Below, piece after piece: positions 63,552 to 64,000 of a DNA stretch of 64,000 nt. Source of the DNA: DASSNR01 sp036278935 (lineage in GTDB: Bacteria > Gemmatimonadota > Gemmatimonadetes > Gemmatimonadales > Gemmatimonadaceae); contig DASUKA010000044.1 in the NCBI GenBank assembly GCA_036278935.1, positions 1 through 64,000 of the forward strand. The letters run 5' to 3'. Below the pieces are notes generated by a model. The model ran no database searches and was not told the origin of the DNA. It saw nothing but the letters and a program-made list of their open reading frames with translations. Within the stretch, counting starts at the first letter, position 1, and each line of letters starts with the position of its first letter. The translations under genes were made by a program, and so were the position numbers.

Positions 63552-64000
63552 ATGTGCACGGCCGTGGTGAGCCTCTGCGGCCATTCATCGATGGGGCCAA
63601 GCGGGGTTCGACGCCCAGTTGAATGTGTGCACAAGGGCGCCCAGTTCGCCCCTGCCCGCGAGTGTCGCGCCATCAGCCGATGGGGGCGCGATGAGAGAGT
63701 ACGTCTGCATGATACGCCGCTATCCACGTCGCCTCACACGAAGAGTCCGAGTGGAGAATCGTCTTCATCGACGTATGCGCCAGCGCCGGCGACCCGATGG
63801 GCTGCAAGGCTAGCGGTGCAGGCGAACTGGTTCAAGGCAAGTAGAGGCCGTATCCCAGGCTCATCGCGCTGCACCGTTGATTCCTGCACTTCGCGGAGCG
63901 AGTACCGCAATCGATGCACGCGCTCCGGCCTGGATGATGCAGCGCTCGACGCACTCGCTCGAGATCGTGTACGACATCAATGCCACGCACGCGCCGTTCG
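63552..64000. other. 448-bp right-edge stretch, possible start of a gene
   Basis: No supported complete gene. A plus-strand frame opens after a stop at 63811-63813 and stays open to the edge; it could begin at ATG 63934 or 63937 (MMQRSTHSLEIVYDINATHAPF...). The last 22 residues look protein-like but are too few to identify. Confidence 0.3.

Noticed and set aside
62270..63560. Target-site duplication flanking the IS3 element
   Set aside because: No convincing 3-4 bp direct repeat directly outside the inverted repeats.

Overview
The window is a GC-rich, gene-dense bacterial chromosome segment. Its overall style fits Gemmatimonadota or a relative: a PadR regulator paired with a very long orphan MacB-type permease, many orphan multi-domain sensor kinases, KaiC-like ATPases and large TonB/RND export modules. 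This placement is an inference from gene content, since no rRNA or other marker gene is present. Coding is almost continuous up to about 50.4 kb. A patchier accessory stretch follows, containing tRNA 3' fragments, direct repeats, a toxin-antitoxin-like pair and an IS3-family element.

Layout. 1-4.3 kb (minus): an apparent operon of a small membrane protein, a KdpE-like response regulator, a truncated KdpD-like kinase and a Kup K+ transporter that runs off the left edge. 4.4-7.5 kb (plus): PadR regulator and ADOP/MacB-like permease. 7.6-13 kb: nitroreductase, TSUP exporter, and an acetate kinase-phosphoketolase bicistron. 13-17.2 kb: DUF59 protein, CopD-like and cytochrome-oxidase-like membrane proteins, AlkA-type glycosylase and a NirK-like two-domain copper protein. 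17.2-24.9 kb: tryptophanyl-tRNA synthetase, DUF2231 protein, glycogen debranching enzyme, deaminase, VOC dioxygenase, UBP zinc finger and a histone-like basic-tail protein. 25-34 kb (minus): TonB receptor, Met/His-rich secreted protein and a Cus-type CBA copper/silver efflux system. 34.6-41.6 kb: KaiC-like ATPase and three orphan histidine kinases. 42.1-46.5 kb: a translationally coupled pair of a RapA/SNF2-type helicase and a protein with about 46 cysteines in a tandem Cys/His array. 46.6-50.4 kb: IS5/IS1182 transposase remnant, beta-propeller lipoprotein, and a divergent TetR/NmrA pair with repeated GGTACC boxes.

50.5-64 kb looks like integrated DNA. A tRNA-Gly(CCC) 3' half (50.52 kb) and a tRNA-Pro(GGG) 3' half (60.23 kb) each keep their natural terminator. 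Each also has a degenerate copy of the other's core about 200 bp away. Between them lie a CHRD-like lipoprotein and TetR gene sharing an inverted-repeat promoter, a B12-binding radical SAM protein, a Crp/Fnr regulator and a giant CheB-CheR-PAS-GAF-kinase gene. That gene is split by a one-base frameshift in an 11-G run, which is either a phase switch or an artefact. To the right are a HEPN/MNT pair with a leaderless-type promoter and an IS3-family insertion sequence.

The strongest candidates for something undescribed are the helicase + Cys-array pair, the poly-G-interrupted chemosensory kinase and the paired tRNA-half/direct-repeat structure.
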